64,000 bases of DNA from Monocercomonoides exilis (GCA_001643675.2 LSRY02000045.1:652001-716000), one strand, 5' to 3'. Numbered from the stretch's first letter, positions 43,100 through 56,956 are shown. Numbers and translations are program-made. The notes: a model not told the origin generated them from the letters alone.

Positions 43100-44162
43100 A
43101 TTATTTCACCTTTAGTATTGCACGTTTTTTCTTCATTCAACAATTCCGTAACTTGGTTATAAACAGACACATCAAATTGAAATGTTGGAAACATGCTAGA
43201 TTGAAAGGAAAAATGTGTGCAAAGGAACCAAATGCGAAAAAAGTAAAGAAAAAGAAAAAGCTGAAGAGTCTATGAAACATTAACTGTTTGGAAGTTTGAA
43301 AAGGAGGATGAGGACGGAAGTGTTTATTTCTATTTCTATTCAATTTCATATAAAGCTGTGCCATTTTGTTTTGAGTTCTATCAATTTTCTTTATCTTTGT
43401 ATTTTAATTTTTATTTTAATTTAACTTTATTTTATTTTCTTTTTTTATTTATTTTTCTTTAAATGAACAGCCTTTGTCAAACGACGTGTTTGTTATCAGC
43501 GCAACACTCTTTTCAGCACTCACAATACAACTCACCAACACCATCAGATTGGCACCTAACTCCATCTGCTGGTGGACTGAGAGAAGAAGAGATCAAATGA
43601 ATTCATCCAATTCTTCCTCAACCTCTTAAATAACTTCTTCCTCTTCTTCTTTTTCTCATTATTATGATTGTGATTATAATTATGATTATTTTCCCCATCT
43701 GTTTCTATTCGTTCTTCTTATTGCTTTTCATTTTATATTCTAAAAAAAGAAAGATGAATATGTATAGTCTGGATAATTTCCTTCTTCGCCTCATTAATGT
43801 CCGATGGCAATGCAAATGAATATTTAAGAAACTGCTTCTTTTTGTTATTTCAAAGCAAATAAATATGATTTTGCTTCGTGTTTCTTTCTGATCTTATCTT
43901 TTCTTTTTTTATAAAACCGAAATATCTTGCTTTGAAGATATATTTCATATTATAAATATATTTTTTGCTAAAAAGAAAAATAATGTGATTCGTTAAACTT
44001 CATTTTAATTGCATTTTTGAATTTTAACGCTTTGTTCATTTTTAACAATTTCAAAAGCAATTTTTTGACTTAATTTATAGAGAATCTATCAAACAACTTA
44101 AAATTTTGAAGGGATAAAATTAATTTGCAAAGTAAATAAGGCACAGAGCTGCATCAAAGTAT
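43100..44162. other. Intergenic, no gene recognised
   Basis: AT-rich, with a few simple T/A-rich tracts. It includes the 3' flank of the CIAO2-type gene. No open frame with motifs. Confidence 0.6.
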
Positions 44163-44729
44163 TCACTCACCAGCCAAAATGTCGTGATCCAATTTTGCCC
44201 ATTCCAGAATATTGTCTTTATCTGCTCCAACAAGACATTTCCTCACGACAGCCCCAAGACGAGGATTTTCCATTGCGGCAGCAACTCTTTCTTTGTCCGC
44301 CAATTGCTTATTAACTGAAATGCGATTATAAAAAAAAAAGGAAAATTTAACAAATTCGCAAACCACTTTCTTCGTCTTTGTGGCTTCCTGGATATATTTT
44401 GACAAATATTTTGGTTTTCAAAGGAAGAGCTTGCCTTAATCGTGAAATAATTGATAACCCAAGTATCATACACATTGAGCAATGAGGAACAGTTGGAGTA
44501 AACGTAACTGTAACAGTTTTCTTTTCATAATTACACTCAATCGATTCAGGTGATATAATGTTAAGTTCTTCAAGAGTTTGGGGATATTCTGGATCATTTA
44601 TGTATTTTAACAAATCTGAATGAAAAAATGCAAATATTCAAATAATTTCTAAATCATTTATTCCAATACAAATGACAAAAAACTGTAAATATCTTCTTGA
44701 GATAAATTTTCCTCATTATCATTCTCCAT
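44163..44729 (-). CDS. CIAO2/MIP18-family cytosolic Fe-S assembly factor (3 exons)
   Basis: The exons are 44,729-44,684, 44,615-44,367 and 44,314-44,163, separated by 68- and 52-nt GT-AG introns, giving 148 residues ending in TGA. Landmarks are DPEYPQTLEELNIISPESI, VTFTPTVPHCSMCMILGL, KIFVKIYPGSHKDEE and NKQLADKERVAAAMENP, the signature run of the MIP18/FAM96 family with its conserved PHC cysteine. Family members, with CIAO1 and MMS19 in the CIA targeting complex, deliver Fe-S clusters to cytosolic and nuclear apoproteins. It is full-length and intact. All Gln codons are CAA. It is divergent from the phosphoesterase gene with a 279-bp gap. Confidence 0.93.
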
Positions 44730-45008
44730 ATATAAAGAAAATTAATATATTTGTAAATAAAAGCTAATAAAATAATAAAAAATATTCACAAGTGCTCTGC
44801 GTGAATATATTTCTTCACAATAATTTTTAATTAAATTGTTATAATGGTTATGTTCAAAGAATCATTCATATCAAACTTTCACTTAATTTAAAAAAGATTT
44901 ATGTGTTTTCTAAAATCAGTTTTAACTTATTTTTAAAAAATGTTGAAATAGTAATTATAACATCAGCGATCTGAATCAGCTTCGAATCGTTCCTTTTCTG
45001 TTTTATTT

Positions 45009-46041
45009 ATGTCGAAGGTGTTTTTGATCTCTGATGTGCACGTAAATTATGCGGCTAATTGGAAATGGCTTTCTGAGATTTCTGGACACGAAAACGACAT
45101 TCTGGTGTGCATGTAACTTAGCATTGTAACTTTCCGATTTACTGGGAGTACTATTTTTTAGCTTGTTGCTGGAGATGTTTCACATGATATTTCAGAACTC
45201 GCCAGATGTCTTCAAATGCTGGTAGCAAAATTTAAGTTTGATTATTTTCAAAGTTCAAATGTGGATGAATATTTATATTTTGCAGACATGTTTTTTATAC
45301 TCCGGGAAACCATGACGTATGGGTAATGGACGATGATAAGCAAGATTCAATTTCCAAGGTATTTTAATATCGTTTATGTTTTTTCAGGATTATAGTTCAA
45401 TTATTTAAAGATGGAACATGTTTTAAAAATATGCGAACATGCTGGCGTTAAAACTCGTCCAGAATTCCTTGAAAATATATGGATTGTTCCTTTATTTTCT
45501 TGGTATGATTCGACATTTGCAATCAGTGAGCCTCTTACAAAGAATGATATTGAAGAACTTAAAGGATGGTCGGATTTGCATTTTTGCAAATGGCCAAAGG
45601 TGTGCAATCAAAAACGTTATTATATATGTTACTTTATTTGCTTTATTTTGTCGTTGAAATATGTTTTCTGATTGAAAAAAGGGTTTTAAACCACGAGATA
45701 TGTATGAACGAAATGAAGACTTTATTCAATCGTTTGATCTCATGGATGCATCACCAATTATATCGTTTTCTCACATGCTGCCTCGGAGGGATCTTTTGCC
45801 TCCGCGAGCAGAGCTTGAACATAAGTTTTTGGCACATGTTGTTGGGTCAACTCTACTTGAGTCTCAAATCAAACGCCTTGGTTCAACAGTACATGGGTTT
45901 GGACATTCGCATGTAAATAAAGACGTTGTGATAGATGGAGTGCGTTATGTGCAAAATGCAATGGGCTATCCCAAGGAAAGAGAAAGATATTCTTACACAC
46001 CTCGATTGAAGCAGATATGGCCACTGGAAGAAGGAGAATAA
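45009..46041 (+). CDS. Calcineurin-like metallophosphoesterase (5 exons)
   Basis: The exons are 45,009-45,104, 45,162-45,235, 45,286-45,358, 45,396-45,599 and 45,682-46,041. The introns are 57, 50, 37 and 82 nt, all GT-AG; the third uses the later of two AGs to keep frame. The 268-residue product has the metal-binding series SDVHVNY, AGDVS, TPGNHDVW, ISFSHMLP and GFGHSHVNKD, which defines the calcineurin-like phosphoesterase fold. The substrate is unknown. There is no signal peptide or membrane segment, so it is probably cytosolic. It is intact, ends in TAA, and every Gln is CAA or CAG, which shows that host genes here follow the standard code. Confidence 0.93.
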
Positions 46042-48915
46042 TTAGTCTTTGACGTTGACAAAATTAGTTGAAAGATTTTCTATAAAATTTAAGCACATCA
46101 CCCGTTTTTCACATGTTTGAAATTTTATGTCTTTGTTCAATTCTTTTTTTCATCATTTTTTTTCAGATGTTGTTTATAAAAAATGTTTTTATGAAATGTT
46201 TATTTGTTTTGGTTGCTTTTCTATCACTGTTTATTTGATGATAGTTTACACTCGCAATTTTTTAAGCTTATGAAATGAACAACATATTAACTTTTATCCA
46301 AACTCTTTGTTCTGGAATTGCAAGTCTTTTGGATAGATTTTTTGCCAATTATTCGTGCTATTTTTAACTGAAAGGAAGGGAAAGGGTAATGGATGTCTCT
46401 GTTGAATTATATCCATTTTTATCTGTTTGAGTGGTGTTTTTGAAGATTGAATAATATTTTTCTCATTTCTTTCATTTACCTTATTTGGCAAATTGTTTCG
46501 CTTTCCATACGAAGTGATAAATTTGTTGTTCTTTATGAGCATCTACTGCTCGTATTTTTTAAAGTGAAATTTTAATTTAAACAACTATAAAACATCAAAT
46601 TTTTCAATGATTCTTTGTTTATATCCTTTTTATTTTTATTAACAAATAAGTTATTCATTTCAACCTTTCGAAAGAAATTTATAGAGAGCTTTCATTACTT
46701 AAAATAAAACGAATATTTGAAATTAATGTAAATTCGAAAACTAAGAATGCTTCAACGTTTTCAATGAAGCGAAAAATGATTAAAAGCTTGTTTGCATTGA
46801 ATAGAAATTTATGATATTTGGAAGAGAAAATTATAATAATAATTTAAAAAAATACAAAAAAAAAGAAAAGAAAAGAAAAGAAAAGAAAAAGAAAAAGAAA
46901 AAAGATAATTAGATTGAATGGAGCATCAAAGTGTTAACAAAAATCTTTTCAGATCAACTTTAAGAAATTCATCAAAAATGAAGCAAAACAAAAAAACTAT
47001 ACTTAGAAGGGACTGCTTGAAGCTTTTATGCAAAATGATGTGCTTTGTTTGGATTGAAAACTTTGATAGCACTTATTTTTTCCTCAACTTTCCCACTTCT
47101 TCCAGTCTTTCTCCTCTTTTCTTCACATTCAATTTCATCAGTGCATACACACGCGCTACAGATAAGACAACAAAAAATATCAGAAAATCAGATCGTCCAC
47201 ATTCGCTATCAATGTGTGAGTTTTACAGTCTTCCTTGAAGATGATGAAGGCATCTTGTTCGAAGGCGCAGAACTCGACTGCTCAGCCTCTTTCCCAATAG
47301 CAGTCACAAAAACGAGATAACAGCTTCTTACAAGCAACCATCCTGATCTTGTTCTCTCCGTTGCACCACAAGAAAAAGAATAGAAACAGACACTCACTTC
47401 TCTCTTTCTCTTTTTCTCTTTTTCTATCTTTCTTTCTCTTACTCTCTTTCTCTTTCTCTCTTTCTCTTTCTCTCTCTCCTGCTCATCTGACTGTTGAGCC
47501 ACATCATTTGACTCCGCTCGGAATGACGAGCTCGAAAGACAGTGGTGGCATTTGTGCCTGCCACCAGGAGCACACACAAACAGAGGGAAAGAAGGAGAGA
47601 GAAGGGGATGATGATTGTCCCATACTGCATCCGAAGAGAGGAGCAAAACAGAAGACTTGCAAAATGCATGGGCTGAACATTGCAGCTCAATCACAAAAGG
47701 AATGGATTGAATTCTCGATTGCTCTCAAGATTATCATTCCCTTTGGAGCTTTTCTGATACTGTCGATGATGATGAAGGAGGTTGTGCAAGGAGGAGGATG
47801 ATGATGTTTGAGGTGTTCTAGAAGAAGAAGAAGAAGAAATCCTTTTCCTTTCAATCATATCCTTGTTGCTTCTGAAAATATGTTTATGATTGAATGCTAA
47901 TCCATTTCCTTTTTCAAAACAATGCTGATGAACGATGATCCAGAAAAGTTCGAAAGAATAGTTTCAGTTGCATCTTTCTATTTATCTCCATAATCATCGA
48001 TGTTGTTTGTTCTTTTCCTTTTCAATCCCTTTTCAATTTGTGAATAACCTTCAACCTGATTATTCTTTCTCATCTTCCCTTCTTCCTTTCTCCAAAAGAA
48101 ATCTTCCAGCAAATAGAAATCCATCAGACATTTCTCAAATAACTTCCAAAATCCTATCATTTGAAAAAATTAAATAACAAATTCATTTTTTAATGAAAAT
48201 ATTCGAATAAAACAGAGTTTGTCTCATACCAATTGAAAATTGCATCCCTTCCTGCATCTACTTTGCTTCAATATTTATGTCCATTTTCACTCATTCCATT
48301 TTTTGTCCTTTTTCCCTTGAACTGAAATTCCATCTCTATCTGTGAGAAAAACACATCAAAAACCCAATCCAAATGCTCAAATAACCTTGTTCCATGCATC
48401 CCATCCCTTTTGCCAAAAGTGTCCGTTTCAGCCAATCGACGCAAAAACAATCATTTCTTTCAAAACATCAAAAATCTCTTCAAATAAAAATATCACAAAT
48501 AATCCACCAAAAGACATACATTTATATGTGATGCAGAATCGCAAAATTTTCAGCACTCAAACCTCTTCCATTCATCTGTTTTCATCAATATTCACATCAT
48601 TCATTTCTTTCCCAATTGCCTTTTCTCATGATAATACAGCCAACAAAATTATATGCTCCAAATCATGTGTTGTTCCATCCCAGAGGCAGATATCGCTGAA
48701 CGGAGAGTGACGGCTGAAATATCAGAACATCAACAAAAATGGACGAATCATTCTCTATTATTCATTGGATCATCAATAAATGTTGAAAAATAACAAAGGA
48801 GAATATTCATTTTCATATAACAATATGATATTCAACAAAAGTTGAATGATATTTTTTGTTGAAGTGCCCATATTAGTCTGTGAAAGAAAAAAGAAAAGAA
48901 AGCAGTTGAACAGGC
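46042..48915. other. Intergenic with simple repeats
   Basis: No gene is supported. A GAAAA-type tract lies at about 46,857-46,900 and a CT-rich tract at 47,397-47,477. A plus-strand frame at 47,349-47,801 has a hydrophobic end (KIIIPFGAFLILSMMM), but its first half is CT-repeat-derived, so I do not call it. Confidence 0.5.
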
Positions 48916-51900
48916 ATGACATTGAAGTTGTCAGAAATATTATATTGTGTGTGGATAATAAGTGTGGGGTGCGTGTGCAAGGGTGCTACAAGTGATGGAG
49001 CAGGATTTGTTGAGGAATCAGCGAAAGAAGGAGAATTGGGTTATCTTGAAGGCACATGGAGAGAGAAGGCTCAAAACAACAAAATTGGAGATGGCCATTT
49101 ATTTGACACACATATTGAAGGAAAAGAAGGTGGAGTAGGAGAAGCCTCGAAAGAGGAGAGAATGATGAAGAAATACACAAAACAATGGAGTGAAGGAAGT
49201 GGAGAAATTGGGAAAGTTGAAAAATGGGGTTTTTGTGATGAGTGGAAAATGTGGGGAAAGGAGGGTGTGTGTGGTGGGAGTGGGGTTGAGGGAAGTGTTG
49301 TTGGGGTCAATTCATCACTGAAACTGAATTCATTGGGATTGAGGGAAAAAGGTGGGGAGAGTGTGCTCAGGGCATCGGATGGAAGTTCTGTTGAGGTGAG
49401 TGGCTGTGTGATTGGAGTTTGGAGAGAGACACCCCCCTTTGATTTTTGTGGGAGCTGTGGACTGTTCACCAACATTTCCCTCAGATCATCTTCAACTTCG
49501 TCTTCAACCTCAACTTCAACCTCGACTGAACAGATATTCCCTCCACTTTTCTCTTCAAAAGCAGCGGAAGGAGAGATTCCAGAGAAATGCCACATTTCTG
49601 TTTGTTCATCTCATTTCTCTTCTTTTTGTGTGTCTTCTGCTCCATTCATCACATCGCACTTTGCTTGTCTTTCCCAATTAGAATTCTTCAACATCTCCAC
49701 AAATCCACCGAAAACAACACATCTGGATGAAGGGTTGGGCCAAACATCATTTCTAATGAGTGGATGCACATTTTCATCAGTGTGGGATGTTTATGATGGG
49801 GGCATTGTCCCTTCACTGAACAGCCCCTCATCATCCTTGGCTGCCTCGAACACCTCATTTATCAGATGCTATCGCACTCAGAATGTTGCAATCGGCGGGA
49901 GTGAAGGGAATCCAACGAAACCAGCGAGACAGCAGATAACAGACAATGGGGCAAATTCGTTCACTTGGTGCGAGTGGAATGGGTCAAAAACCACTGGGTC
50001 AGGAACTTCTTATTCAGATGGAACTTCAAATGGTGGAGCAATTTACATGTATAACAAGGCTTCAGGAACACTTTCAGTGAAATTTTGTTCTTTCAACAAC
50101 TGCACTGCATATTATGCTGGGGGAGGTATTATGTGCTATAAAATCAGTTCAATCAAAATAGAAAACAACTCGTTCAATGCATGTACCACAAATAGAGATG
50201 ATGGAGGAGGGATGTATTCTGAATCAATTTCGTCATGTGTCAGGATCAGTGGGTGCGAATTTCAGAAATGCACATCGAAAAATTATGGAGGAGGACTTTA
50301 TCTTCAAACTTTTAATGTTTCTGGATCTTCCTGTATTGGAACAGAAAATGGCAAAGGGGAGAGTGCTTGTGTGTTTGAGTGTTTTTTCACTTCGTGCTCG
50401 CTTACAAATTCTTATGGCGGAGGGATGTATTGTTATGGTGTTCCAGCTGCATTCAAAATGAGGAGCCTCCAATTTATTTCGTGTTCAGCAGTGTCATATG
50501 GCGGAGGGATGAGATTTTATCCATATCAATCAACACCTCCAAGCAACAACATTTATTGTTATTTCTTTTTCTTCCACGATTGCAGTTGCAACGCTTCCAC
50601 TCCATATGGCCACGATGTGTTCTTTTATGATGGAAATAATCTTTTTTCATCGAATAACCCGTTCTATGAATCGTATACAACGAATAGTGATGATAAGAGA
50701 GTGTGTTATGCTGACAGTAATTGGGTGTATCAGCACACACAAAAGAAGGATTGGCTGAAGGAAGGGATGAAGGATCGGTATGTTGGGGTGAGTGGAGATG
50801 ACACAAGCAATCTGTGTGGAATGAGTGAGGCAGCACCGTGCAAGACAGTGGGGCATGCAGTGGGGTCGAGCATGGCGCAGCTGAGCTCGACAATCACAGT
50901 GCTGGGTGGGAGGCATGTGAGCGAAGAGAAGACGATCAATGTTGGGGAAAAGAAGATTTCTGTTGTTGGGAGAGGGAAAACAATGAGTGTGATTGGGACG
51001 AGTGCGCTTTCTACCTCTTCAACAACGCTGTTTAGCATATCTTCTGGTCGACTGGAGGCGGAGCATGTTGGGATCGATCACAACTCGATGAGAAGCTTAT
51101 CGCCGAGTGTGTTTGTGGTGTCACTGGGGAGCGGGACACTTTCGCTGGAGGATGTTTTGATCGACTCTTCGACATCAGGAGGGAGTGGAATGACGAAGTG
51201 TGTGTTTGAAGTGGCACTGAAGCAGCTGAAAATGATTGATGTGGAGATCAAAAATATAAAAATGAGTCAACCACTATTTGCAGAACCATCATCAGCAGGA
51301 TCATCATCAGAAGAAAGTTTGCTGGGGAATTTGACAATTCGAAATGTGAATCGGACAACAGGTGATGGTGTGGTGATGGCAAAGAGCGTGAAGGCAGGAG
51401 AGACATTTGTTGTGTGGAACACAACAATAGAAGGATGTGAGTGTGCGAATGGGAATGGAGGAGGGATAAAGGTTGAGTTGGAGGATTCAACAAGCAAGGT
51501 TCTTATTGGAGATTCAACGTCACATGGCGGAGGGGCAACAACATTTAATCAGTGCAAGTGCAGCGGATGCGGAGGAGGGATATTTCTTTCTCTGACAGAT
51601 GCAGATACGTTGTTTGAGTTGAAAGGAAATTTGATATTTGATGGAAATGAGGTAGAATATGGGAGAAATATGTTCGTTTCTGCATCTGATCTGAACCAGA
51701 GTGTGACAAATGAAACATTTGCCTTCGATTATTCATCAATGATAACTGATGAAAATTTGTTTGTGGGGAGTGATGATTTTCATCAAAAAAAGGATTTGTT
51801 CATGTTCCTCATTCCGTACAGCTCATTTGAGATATTTATCTCATCGAGTGGATTTGATGTGGAACGTTGTGGAAGTGAAGAAGATCCATGCTTCACAATG

Positions 51901-54900
51901 TGGAAAGGGATGGAAAACATGAAAAAGGAAAGTGGAATGAAAACAATTCAAATTGAAGGATCAATTGTTATTCGAGATTCATTCAACATGTCCAATTATC
52001 AGATCAAAAAGAGTGTGAAGATGGGAGAAGAGAATGTGAAAGCAACTTTGAATTTTGAAAAGGCAATTGGAAGTCAACTGGAATATTTCATGGAAAATGA
52101 TATTCATCTTGAATAAATGAATATCCAACTTCAACTGTCAACTGGATTTGACAACTCAGCCAAAACAATTATTTCAAACAGAGCTGGCGAGTTGGTGATT
52201 ACTGGATGTTCATTCCATTCAGAGGCTGAAGTGAACAATGGATTTGATTGTGTATTTGTGGATATGATTGGAGGCAGTGTGGAAATAAGCGATTTGTCGA
52301 TGGAATCGTGCAATGTTGGAAACAGTATTTTTGTCAATCACGATGCTGAACTAACTTGCCATTTTGTGAATGTTCGAGTGGAATCGTTGAATGAAAGCAG
52401 AGAATGTCTTCTTCTGATCAAAGGACCTGAATTAACAACAAAGATAAATGAAGGAGGTGAAGAAATGAGTCTTAACATTGATAATTCATCATTTTCAGGA
52501 GTGAAGAGAAGTGACAATGGAGCAAGCATTTTGGAGTCAAAGAGTGAGAATAAGATTTGTTTGGTTGTGAATTCGAGCAACATCACAGAAGACAAAGCAG
52601 AAATGAGTGAAAAAGGAGGGGCGATATTCTTCACATTGGGTGCATCAGGATCGATGAAGATGATTAAGTCCGAAGTCAGTCAATGCAGCTGCACCAATGG
52701 AAAAGGAGGAGGGGTGTATCTGGCAACAAAGGAAAGAGGAGAATTGAATTTCACATTTGTGGGGATGAAATTCAGTTCAAACACAGCAAGAGTGGGGAAT
52801 GATATTTTCATTGAATGCTTCAACATCACATCTCAGATCAATGAAAGCCAATTTCAGTTTGATCTTCGAGAGAATCATTATTCACGAATTAATGCGATAT
52901 ATGGAAGAGATGAATGTGATTATCCTAGCGATACAGATCTGATTGAGTTTGTGACTATCCATCAGAGCGATACAATTGTTGTGAGCAGTGCGGTTGGGTC
53001 GAATGACAGACAATGTGGAACAAACACACTTCCATGTGATTCAATTGAGCATGGGCTGGTGCATCTGACTTCAGAGCTGATAAGTCAAATAATTGTTGTT
53101 GAAAAGAGTACGATTGATGGAGAGATAAATCTGGAGGAGATGAGTTTGAGTTCGAAGAGCAGGGAAATGTGCAAAGTTGAAGTGAAATCAAACATTGGAA
53201 AAACAAGAGAGACATTGGTGACAACAAGAGAAACAGTCTCGTTGGTGAGAGTGAATTTTGTATTTGATTCGAATTTCGTCTCTTCACACGAATCACTGAT
53301 ATCACCAGAGGGAGGGATTCTTGAGATAATAAATTGCTCATTTGACTCAAAACAATCGGCTGGAGAAGGAAGAATAGAATATGCAAACATTCCATTTCAC
53401 ATTATCAACATGGAAAAAGGAGAATTACAACTTGATTGATGCACAATATCAAATCTCATTCTTCATGAGTCTGCATTGCATCTTTCATCGCTACTTCCAT
53501 CGGTGATTGATTCTTTAACGATTAACAATTCAACAATAGAAACCTCTTTGATAGATATTAATGAATGTGGACAATTAACAATTAAAGATTTCAAAACAGA
53601 AAATATCTCAGTTGAAGGAAATGAAGAATTATTGATATCTTGCCTGTCAATGAAAAAGACAATTCAGTTGACAAATTGCACAATTGGTGGAGTCAGTTCA
53701 AAAACCGCAAAAGGAAAATTGATAAAACTGGAGAATTGCACAGATGTGAAAATGGACAGTTGCATTTTTAATGGAAATTCAAAGGAAAGAAACGAGAAGA
53801 ATTTGAATGAAGGGGAAGAGATGTGCAGATGGTCAGGATCTCTTGTTGATGTTGTAAAGAGTTCTTTAATTATGAAAGACACAACAATCTCGAATTCACC
53901 AGAAGGTGGAATAACAATGAGTGGGGGAAATGTGATAATTGAGATGGGGTTATTTGAGAACAATAATCCATCGATTGAAAAATATCCATCATTGAGAAGG
54001 AATATCATCTGTTCTGTTTCAGGAATATTGGATGCGATGAGTTTGAAAGGAGGAGATGGATTGGAGAGAAATACATCACTTTGGATGTTGAATGAAGGGT
54101 GCAGTTTTGAAGGGATTGTTTCTGAGAGGGATTCATCATTCTTCATTCCAGTTCCGGAGAGTGTGGAAGCAAAAGAAGAGACAGATAGAATGAAATTGAT
54201 ATTCAAAGGAATGCTTCTTGTTCCATGCAATCTGTCATTCTCAGTTGTGAAGAGGAAGGGAGAAGAGAAACAAATTGAACATTATGATTTTGATTCAAAT
54301 GGATTTTTATCGGAAAGAGAAGTTGAAGGAAGTGTTGCAAAAGATCTCATCAGTGGTTGTGGAGATGAAATCGAGGTGAGTGTGCATATTTTGTTTGGGA
54401 ATGAAGAATCTCCTTCATCAACACAGCCATTTATTCTGAAGAATACAAGCGAAGCAAAGACAAATGGAGATGAAAGGGTTGTTGAAGGAGGAAACAAGTC
54501 AGTGCCTTATTGGATTATCATTGTTGTTGTATTTGCAGTTTTGTTTTTGATTGTTTTGATTGTATCTATTGTTGTAACCATTCGATGGAGAAAAGCAAGA
54601 AAGAGAACAAAGATCTGAGAGAAATTGTGAATGACAACATCAGAAAGGATCCGAAGGCGTTTGAGATGGTGACGATGGAGATGTCACCTGAGGAACAATG
54701 GAAAAGTTCAAGAAGAGATTCAAACAGATTCAACAAAACAAAACAAAAAATGAGAATATCTCCGAAAAAAATGGAACATTCTGAATCTTCGGAATATCTT
54801 CTAGCTGAAAGTGGATCAACTGAATACATTCTGGGGCATGATTCTGACAAAATACCAAATTGGGCTTTAGAGAAAGTGGAAGAAGATGAGGATGATGAAG

Positions 54901-55982
54901 AACAAGAAATCAAAAAAAGATCTCCTTCTCCTTCAAAATCTTCAATTTCTTCTTCTGACACAGACTCATCCTTTGTCCGCATGGAGGATATGTGTCCAAC
55001 TACTTCATCAATGTCGAATCTGGTAGATGCAATGGCTTGCTCATCTCCTCATGAAAAGTTAATTGTTGACTTGAGAGATTCGTTGTTCATGCTGCTTCAT
55101 GGAAGGAATAAGACAAAAGAGATGGCAATAGGAACATTGAAGGAAAGAGAGCAGACAGCAGCAGAAGTGCTGCTGGTGGTGGCGAATCTGGCACTCCACT
55201 CGTTTGATGAAATGGAAGTTCCTCTTCAATCTCTTTCCAATTTGAGTCCGCATATTGTGCTGTTCTCCGAACACATGGTGATCTGCATTGTGATGCACTC
55301 AGACTGCTCGTCAGATGATGACTCGGATTCATCGTCGATCTCTTCATTGACAATTGTTTCTTCTTCGTCCAATATTTCATTGATGAGCGAAAGATTCACC
55401 GATTCTCCACCTCCATCATCCGCGTTTGAGGATGATGAAAACGCCAGAAAAGAGTTTTTGAGATGGAAAGCACCAGAGCTGCTGATGAACAAGAAGATGG
55501 GAGCAACGAAGGAGTCGGTTGTGTTTTCGATGGGGATGATGCTGTGGGAGATTCTGACAGTGGAGATTCCGTTTGGGGATTATTCAGCAGAGGGAGCGGG
55601 GCAGAAGATTGTTCGTGGGGAGAGGCCGGAGATGAAGGGAGTGAGGGTGTCTGTGTTTGGGGAGGTGGTGTCGCGGTGCTTGTCGTGGGAGAGGAGCAAG
55701 CGTCCGAGGCTGGGAGAACTGAAGAGAGAGTTTGTTGGAGGATGTGGGGCGAGTGGGATGATGGTGACCGAATCAGATGCGATTGGGATATGCGACAAGG
55801 AGACGAGCAGTGTGGAGGAGGAAGGTGGAAAAGAAGGGATTGGAGAGAATGAGAAAAGGAGTGAGAAAGGGAGTGAGAAGGGGAATAAGAAAAGGAGTGA
55901 GAAAGGGAGTGAGAAAGTGAGTGAGATAGCGAATGGTGCACGAGAGAGAAAAGAGAGGATTGAGCAAACGAACAATGTTTGA
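48916..55982 (+). pseudogene. Giant secreted/transmembrane beta-helix surface protein with C-terminal pseudokinase (broken)
   Basis: The frame runs from ATG 48,916 with a signal peptide (LYCVWIISVGCVCKGATS). A long ectodomain of short beta units follows, rich in Cys, Asn and GGG (for example CTAYYAGGGIMCYK, then NYGGGLYLQ). A boundary motif VGVSGDDTSNLCGMSEAAPC at about 50,780 precedes further helix repeats. A transmembrane helix lies at about 54,508-54,582 (WIIIVVVFAVLFLIVLIVS) with a basic stop-transfer segment. TAA 52,114-52,116 and TGA 53,437-53,439 interrupt one frame, and near 54,590-54,610 the reading shifts to the next frame for the kinase-like part. Intact it would be about 2350 residues. 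It is receptor-like in layout; the ligand and role are unknown. It could be a pseudogene or carry assembly errors, as expected for a multicopy family. Confidence 0.75.
54591..55982 (+). pseudogene. Cytoplasmic pseudokinase domain of the surface protein
   Basis: In the second frame, after a juxtamembrane stretch (KDLREIVNDNIRKDPKAFE), comes a C-lobe with RWKAPELLMNKK (APE motif), ESVVFSMGMMLWEIL (subdomain IX without the usual Asp) and RPRLGELKREF (subdomain XI). An HRD loop, a DFG and a glycine loop are not visible; the equivalent region is Ser/Asp-rich (CSSDDDSDSSSISS). It is therefore probably a catalytically dead pseudokinase. The tail is a repetitive SEKGSEK/NKKRSEK sequence. It ends in TGA. 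Confidence 0.7.
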
Positions 55983-56956
55983 TAGCTGTTTTTGGTTGCG
56001 TGTTTCGTGGGGTTGCGTGCTTGTTTGTATGTTGAGGATTGTGATGTCTGTTGTCTAAAGGCCAGAGAAAGATTTTGTGAGTTTGATGGAGGTGTTTGTG
56101 TGAAAAATGCTGTTGTGGTGGATGTGTGCCATTGATAGTTTTGAGTATGAGTTTTTTAACTTCTTGTTTGTATGAATTCCTCATTCTTTTAAATTTCTCT
56201 TCATTCATTTGATCTGTCTGTCTGTATGTATGAATGTATTCATTATGTTCCTTTTTTTTTCTCTTGTTTCTATGTGTTATTGTTGGTTTTGTAAAAGCTC
56301 GAACAACCACATCACTTCCATTTTCAATGGAAAAGTTGTTCCAAAAATTATAATTAACATCGACATGGCATTTTAAAAAGATCACAAATGAAAGAATTGG
56401 ATCATTTTTAATAACAACTTGGTTGAAAATTTATTTACACCAAAAATAATTCTAATTCGAAAAAAAATAATTCAATTTCAAAAACTAATACTTCAATTTA
56501 GAGATAAATTTTATTCGAAAACACAAATCTTTTTCGTTTGTTGATTTCGAAAATTTTCTGGAAATCATACAACCAATAACATACATCACTCGAACTTAAA
56601 TGAATTTTTGATCAAAATTAATAATAAAAATTTTTTGAGAAAAATATTTAAATTTTCGAAAATCAGCACTCTTATGTCAAATTAAAAGAATGAAAATGTG
56701 TTTCTTTCAATAAAATGAATCAATCGATAATTAATAAATCTTGTTAACTGAAAATATTTATGAAAATAGTCCTTAAGTGAGAAAATATTGACGCTTGTTT
56801 GTAAAAATAAAACTAACTTCAATTATTTAACTGAAAATGAATTTCTTTCATTTTTTAACTAATTAATAAATTATGAAAACCAAAACATATTCATTTTTTT
56901 ATACGATAATGCAACATTATTTATATTATGATCAACAAAAATTATAGAAGAAGGCG
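55983..56956. other. Intergenic, no gene recognised
   Basis: AT-rich 3' flank of the surface-protein gene; no feature seen. Confidence 0.6.

Noticed and set aside
47349-47801. 150-codon frame with a hydrophobic C-terminus as a membrane protein gene
   Set aside because: The first half derives from a CT-rich repeat and there is no family resemblance or intron/exon support.
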